Below, in pieces: positions 6,684 through 9,548 of a DNA stretch of 9,548 bases. The stretch comes from DATFAS01 sp035254305 (GTDB lineage: Bacteria > Bacillota > Bacilli > Aneurinibacillales > RAOX-1): NCBI GenBank assembly GCA_035254305.1, contig DATFAS010000052.1, positions 1 to 9,548 of the forward strand, given 5' to 3'. Each line of letters starts with the position of its first letter. The first letter of the stretch is position 1. Below the pieces are notes generated by a model. The model saw only the letters and a program-made list of their open reading frames with translations. It searched no databases and was not told where the DNA came from. The translations under genes were made by a program, and so were the position numbers.

Positions 6684-7607
6684 TTACCTAATAAGAGCCT
6701 CGGCTAATTCAGTTTTGACAGAAGAAAGGGAATTCTCGCTGGTTTGAATTACCTGTAATGCTGCATGTGTACCGTTGGCTAGTGCTTCTTCTACAGGTTG
6801 TCCTTGTATAAGAGATGCAACAAGCCCAGAAAAGAAGGCGTCACCAGCTCCTGTTGTATCTACAACCTGTACCTTTTGAGTAGGAACGAACCCACTTTTG
6901 CCTAAATTCCTATCAAAGTAGACACTCCCTTTACTCCCTAATGTTACAATGGTTAGCGGGGCCCCGTTCATAGCAAGCTGTTCAGCAGCTTTTTTCCCTT
7001 CTTCAATTGTATCGACGGTAGTTCCTAGTAGAATGCTGGCTTCCTCTTCGCTGCAAACAAAACAGTTTAAGTCCTTAAGTAGTTCTCGATGTTTACTTAC
7101 AATATCAAGATTTCCGACAATACCATATAGAGGGATTTTCTTTTCTAGACAAGTCTGGATGACCTTCTGGGTAAGAGGGTAGGTTAAATCCAAATCAAGT
7201 GCAATGGCATCATGCTCTTGGGCAATTTCCTTGATTTGGTCAAAAACCACATGCTCTAATAGGTTCAGGTTCGGTTGATGGGAAACGGAACAGACAAGAT
7301 CGCCTGTATGATCAAGAATGGCTACCCAGATTCCCATTCCGTCTTGGTCATACCAACGAGCATATTTCGTGTTGACTTGATGTTTTTCAAGTTCTGCAAT
7401 CACTTCTTTGCCAAACCCATCACTATTGACTGTCGTAATAAAGCTGGTATCAAGGCCTAAAACACTAAGGTTTTGGGCTACATTCCGGCAAACTCCCCCA
7501 TGGGAAAAGGTTGATTTCCCTACATTTTTTGCATCCTTATGCACTGGGCCAAAAGACATACCCTTCACGTCAACAAAGATGGTTCCAATAACGGCTATTT
7601 TTTTCAA
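6684..7607 (-). CDS. PfkB-family kinase, possibly pseudouridine kinase-like
   Basis: An ATP-dependent kinase of the ribokinase/PfkB fold, 307 residues, cytoplasmic. The N-terminal strand MKKIAVIGTIFVDVKG (Asp13 in the substrate site) and SHGGVCRNVAQNLSVLG (35-51) form the first family signature. The second, DTTGAGDAFFSGL (250-262), holds the anion hole GAGD and catalytic base Asp256. The IDVKG-like start and the GGVxRNxAQNL pattern resemble E. coli PsuK (YeiC), so a nucleoside or ribose-type substrate is plausible. No psuG (pseudouridine glycosidase) is adjacent, so the substrate stays open. The position usually occupied by Asn in the family's NxxE metal motif is Ser here (S186-E-E-E189), a mild deviation. 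The start is TTG, supported by an ideal AGGAGG site seven bases upstream (complement of 7615-7620) and by alignment of the first beta strand. The MarR regulator follows in the same direction, probably in one operon. Confidence 0.88.
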   Translation of the reverse strand: MKKIAVIGTIFVDVKGMSFGPVHKDAKNVGKSTFSHGGVCRNVAQNLSVLGLDTSFITTVNSDGFGKEVIAELEKHQVNTKYARWYDQDGMGIWVAILDHTGDLVCSVSHQPNLNLLEHVVFDQIKEIAQEHDAIALDLDLTYPLTQKVIQTCLEKKIPLYGIVGNLDIVSKHRELLKDLNCFVCSEEEASILLGTTVDTIEEGKKAAEQLAMNGAPLTIVTLGSKGSVYFDRNLGKSGFVPTQKVQVVDTTGAGDAFFSGLVASLIQGQPVEEALANGTHAALQVIQTSENSLSSVKTELAEALIR

Positions 7608-7633
7608 GGATAGACCTCCTGGCTCTTAGTGTT

Positions 7634-7642
7634 ATTCTAACA
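7634..7642 (-). promoter_or_regulatory. Possible extended -10 promoter of the kinase-MarR operon
   Basis: On the minus strand TGT-TAGAAT is an extended -10 element whose hexamer matches at five of six positions. Transcription would start near 7627, leaving a short leader that contains the AGGAGG site. No good -35 is found at the right distance. A second candidate, TTGAAT with TAAACT 18 bases on, lies further upstream. Confidence 0.4.
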
Positions 7643-7704
7643 TTTAAGTTTAACATGGATAGATATAGATATTCAATGATCATCTTAAGAAGGAGCAAGA
7701 GCTC

Positions 7705-7733
7705 TTGTAAAAAGATCCCCCTTGCTTAATAAT
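7705..7733 (+). promoter_or_regulatory. Probable promoter of patA
   Basis: TTGTAA (7705-7710, four of six -35 matches) is followed after 17 bases by AATAAT (7728-7733, five of six -10 matches), about 40 bases before the patA start. The -35 overlaps the right half of the perfect 12 bp palindrome CAAGAGCTCTTG (7696-7707), which is placed where a repressor could block polymerase. Confidence 0.5.
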
Positions 7734-7771
7734 GAAAGGAACGGATTTAAGTTAGTAAAGGACTGATAATT

Positions 7772-8926
7772 ATGGAACATCTATTGAATAAAAGAGTACA
7801 AGCAATCCAAATTTCCGGTATTCGAAGGTTCTCAAATAGGGTTGCACAGTATCCCGATGCCATCTCTTTAACGATTGGGCAGCCAGATTTCCCCACACCA
7901 GATCATATCAAGGATGCGGGAATGCGGGCTATTGCCACGAATAAGACGGTTTATACCCATAATGCTGGGATCATAGAATTAAGGAAGGCTGCCGCAGAAT
8001 TTATGCTTGATCGTTATGGCTTGACTTATCAGCCAGAGGATGAAGTCATAACAACGAATGGGGCAAGCGAAGCCATTGATATTACATTTCGCACAATCCT
8101 AGAAGAAGGTAGTGAGGTAATTCTACCTGGTCCAGTTTATCCGGGCTATGAGCCGATCATTAAGCTTTGTGGTGCAGTGCCTGTCTATGTAGATACGCGG
8201 GAAAATTCATTCCGGATGAATGCAGAGATGATCAAAAATAAGATAACAGAAAAAACACGATGTGTAGTTCTCCCTTATCCATCCAATCCAACAGGCTGTG
8301 TGTTAGATGAAACATCCTTACGGGACATAGCGGATTTACTGAAGGATAAGGAAATATTCATTGTCTCTGATGAAATTTATAGTGAATTAACGTATGGTGA
8401 AGGACACCGATCGATTGCAGCATATCCTGGACTGTGGGAAAAGACGATTGTAATTAATGGGCTTTCTAAGTCTCATTCCATGACAGGCTGGAGAATTGGC
8501 TTTACCTTTGCTCCTGAATATATTTCCAAACAAATGCTTAAGGTACATCAATATAATGTGACCTGTGCTAGCACAATTAGTCAATATGCCGCACTAGAGG
8601 CATTAACGAATGGAAAGAATGATGCGGAAGTGATGAAGGAAGAGTATTGTAAACGGAGGAATTATGTCTACGATCGCCTTGTTTCCATGGGGCTTGAGGT
8701 AGTTAAGCCAGATGGAGCCTTCTATATATTCCCTTCCATTCAGAAGTTTGGCATGTCCTCTTTTGACTTTGCCACACGTCTGCTTGAAACCGAAAAGCTT
8801 GCCGTTGTTCCGGGAGAGGCATTCTCCGAATATGGTGAGGGCTACATTCGAATTTCGTATGCTTACGCAATGTCCGTATTAGAAGAAGGGTTAAATCGGT
8901 TAGAGAAGTTTATTCGGCAGTTATAG
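7772..8926 (+). CDS. patA: PatA-type aminotransferase (N-acetyl-L,L-diaminopimelate aminotransferase)
   Basis: A PLP-dependent class I/II aminotransferase of 384 residues. In the acetylase branch of diaminopimelate/lysine synthesis it moves an amino group from glutamate to N-acetyl-2-amino-6-oxopimelate, supplying lysine and peptidoglycan. Schiff-base Lys233 lies in LSKSHSMTGWRIG (231-243). Other PLP contacts are Asn172 (SNPTG), Asp200 and Tyr203 (SDEIY) and Arg241, and Arg360 should hold the substrate carboxylate. The start MEHLLN, ISLTIGQPDF (31-40), PGPVYPGYEPII (119-130) and the KVHQYNV stretch (257-263) read almost the same as Bacillus PatA as I remember it. That gives the symbol; a broader aromatic or alanine aminotransferase activity cannot be excluded. 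ATG has AAAGGA at 7757-7762. It is transcribed divergently from the kinase operon, ends at a terminator, and none of the other dap genes lies in the window. Confidence 0.92.
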   Translation: MEHLLNKRVQAIQISGIRRFSNRVAQYPDAISLTIGQPDFPTPDHIKDAGMRAIATNKTVYTHNAGIIELRKAAAEFMLDRYGLTYQPEDEVITTNGASEAIDITFRTILEEGSEVILPGPVYPGYEPIIKLCGAVPVYVDTRENSFRMNAEMIKNKITEKTRCVVLPYPSNPTGCVLDETSLRDIADLLKDKEIFIVSDEIYSELTYGEGHRSIAAYPGLWEKTIVINGLSKSHSMTGWRIGFTFAPEYISKQMLKVHQYNVTCASTISQYAALEALTNGKNDAEVMKEEYCKRRNYVYDRLVSMGLEVVKPDGAFYIFPSIQKFGMSSFDFATRLLETEKLAVVPGEAFSEYGEGYIRISYAYAMSVLEEGLNRLEKFIRQL

Positions 8927-8944
8927 GTAGGAAATGATAGATGG

Positions 8945-8981
8945 AAAACCCACCCTTAAGTACTCTCTAAGGGTGGGTTTT
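8945..8981 (+). terminator. Intrinsic terminator after patA
   Basis: AAAACCCACCCTTA (8945-8958) pairs perfectly over 14 bases with TAAGGGTGGGTTTT (8968-8981), with a nine-base loop. The T run is short (four), but the GC-rich stem and its position 18 bases after the stop codon support it. The symmetric A and T ends could make it work in both directions. Confidence 0.88.
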
Positions 8982-9270
8982 CAGTGATCAATGGAGATAA
9001 GTAGAGAAAGTATAAATAGTGGACACCAAAACAGAGTATCATATCAGGTAAGCTACCAACTTGAAAGACGTAGATCAGGCTTAGTCCCATCAAGTTAAGA
9101 TATCAATAACTTAACTGCCAGGTTATATAGCGCCAACCGCTGTTCTTATAATTGCTGCTGGATACTAACATTCCTTAAATCAAGTTGGTCGGTGGATCAT
9201 TCGTCATGGTCAAGAAAGTGTGCTGGATAACTTAAGTATGATTATTAAACGATTGTATTTATTTCTAACT

Positions 9271-9346
9271 TTCGCTGATGGTTCGCTGGAAACTAGAGGA
9301 TTTTCGCTGAAATATCGCTGGAAAAAGGAACATTTTCGCCGGAAAA
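9271..9346. repeat. Tandem 32 bp repeat with TTCGCTG cores
   Basis: Five copies of a TTCGCTGRAA-like core begin at 9271, 9282, 9303, 9314 and 9335, so steps alternate 11, 21, 11, 21. This gives two full 32 bp units (9271-9302, 9303-9334) and a partial third. The fourth core begins with A and the fifth reads TTCGCCGG. The unit is not a multiple of three, so it does not encode a peptide repeat. The spacings are close to one, two and three DNA turns, so all cores face the same side of the helix. Confidence 0.75.
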
Positions 9347-9416
9347 TAGAAAACTATATTAGGATATGAAAGGATGAGCCATTTATTATGGGCTTTACCC
9401 CTTAAATAAGTGTAGC

Positions 9417-9448
9417 AAAAGTTAAAAATAAGTGATTTTTTAACTTTT
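9417..9448. repeat. AT-rich 12 bp inverted repeat
   Basis: AAAAGTTAAAAA (9417-9428) is the exact reverse complement of TTTTTAACTTTT (9437-9448), with an eight-base loop. It is too AT-rich to be a convincing terminator; it may be a binding site or a stabilising hairpin. Confidence 0.45.
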
Positions 9449-9508
9449 ATTAAAAATGGTAACTTTCCCTCAGTGCTATCAATGAAAAACAGGCCTAAAA
9501 ATAGATTT

Positions 9509-9539
9509 AAAAATAAAAAAAAGGGAGTCTTTTCCCTTT
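9509..9539 (-). terminator. Intrinsic terminator, probably of a minus-strand gene beyond the right edge
   Basis: AAAGGGA (9520-9526) pairs with TCCCTTT (9533-9539), with a six-base loop. Read on the minus strand the stem runs straight into a long T tract (TTTTTTTTATTTTT, complement of about 9509-9522), a much better tail than the GATTTTT on the plus side. It therefore suggests a leftward gene ending just outside the window. Confidence 0.65.
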
Positions 9540-9548
9540 GATTTTTAC

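Larger units (their letters stand above)
8982..9519. other. Gene-free stretch with repeats and no recognisable gene
   Basis: All six frames are broken by stops, and I recognise no gene or decayed gene with confidence. What can be seen: the sequence AGTGGACACC near 9018-9027, reminiscent of some IS3-family ends; a 10 bp inverted repeat ACCAACTTGA (9055-9064) with TCAAGTTGGT (9180-9189); a smaller one, AGTTAAG/CTTAACT (9093-9099, 9110-9116); a 32 bp tandem repeat (9271-9346); and a 12 bp AT hairpin (9417-9448). Two tiny frames of 9 and 11 codons (near 9205 and 9374) are too short and poorly led to call. It may be an insertion-prone or decayed region. Confidence 0.6.

Noticed and set aside
7694..7733. 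Paired AGCAAG/CTTGCT segments before patA as a T-box or other riboswitch
   Set aside because: No T-box sequence or other aptamer core is present and the stretch is too short. A promoter with a palindrome explains it more simply.
9094..9360. Plus-strand frame with membrane-like segments, considered as a decayed DedA or permease gene
   Set aside because: Several in-frame stops, no start, and the resemblance is limited to short stretches that chance could give. Not enough to call a pseudogene.
9374..9409. Eleven-codon frame starting at an ATG near 9374, considered as a leader peptide
   Set aside because: No gene follows it on the plus strand, the upstream ribosome site is poor, and the next hairpin is too AT-rich to be an attenuator.

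Overview
The window looks like a piece of chromosome from a low-GC Gram-positive bacterium of the order Bacillales. The evidence is strong purine-rich Shine-Dalgarno sites, two TTG start codons, an S-box (SAM-I) riboswitch with a classical terminator, and proteins that read like Bacillus YkfB, PatA and an Hpr/ScoC-type MarR regulator. These family calls come from recognising motifs, not from a database search.

Layout, left to right. (1) A secreted alpha-carbonic anhydrase lipoprotein (+), closed by an intrinsic terminator. (2) A dipeptide epimerase of the enolase superfamily (ykfB-like, +). (3) A promoter, a SAM-I riboswitch and its terminator, controlling a full-length cobalamin-dependent methionine synthase metH (+), with a very strong terminator after it. 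(4) A roughly 240 bp convergent gap packed with hairpins, the most notable being a near-perfect four-way-junction (cloverleaf) palindrome at 5942-6031. (5) On the minus strand, a PfkB-family sugar/nucleoside kinase followed 51 bp later by a MarR-family regulator, probably one operon. (6) Divergent from it, patA (+), an aminotransferase of the acetyl branch of diaminopimelate/lysine synthesis, with its own terminator. (7) About 570 bp with no credible gene, holding a 32 bp tandem repeat, several inverted repeats and, at the right edge, a terminator that best fits a minus-strand gene lying beyond the window.

The genes are mostly independent housekeeping or accessory units, not one pathway. Two have a loose cell-wall link: PatA makes a diaminopimelate precursor and the epimerase recycles the L-Ala-D-Glu part of murein peptides. 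The best-supported regulation is SAM feedback on metH: when SAM is abundant, the leader RNA terminates before the gene that remakes methionine.

No complete new system (defence, CRISPR, prophage, biosynthetic cluster) is visible. The observations most worth following are the cloverleaf element between metH and the MarR gene and the periodic repeat near 9271-9346.
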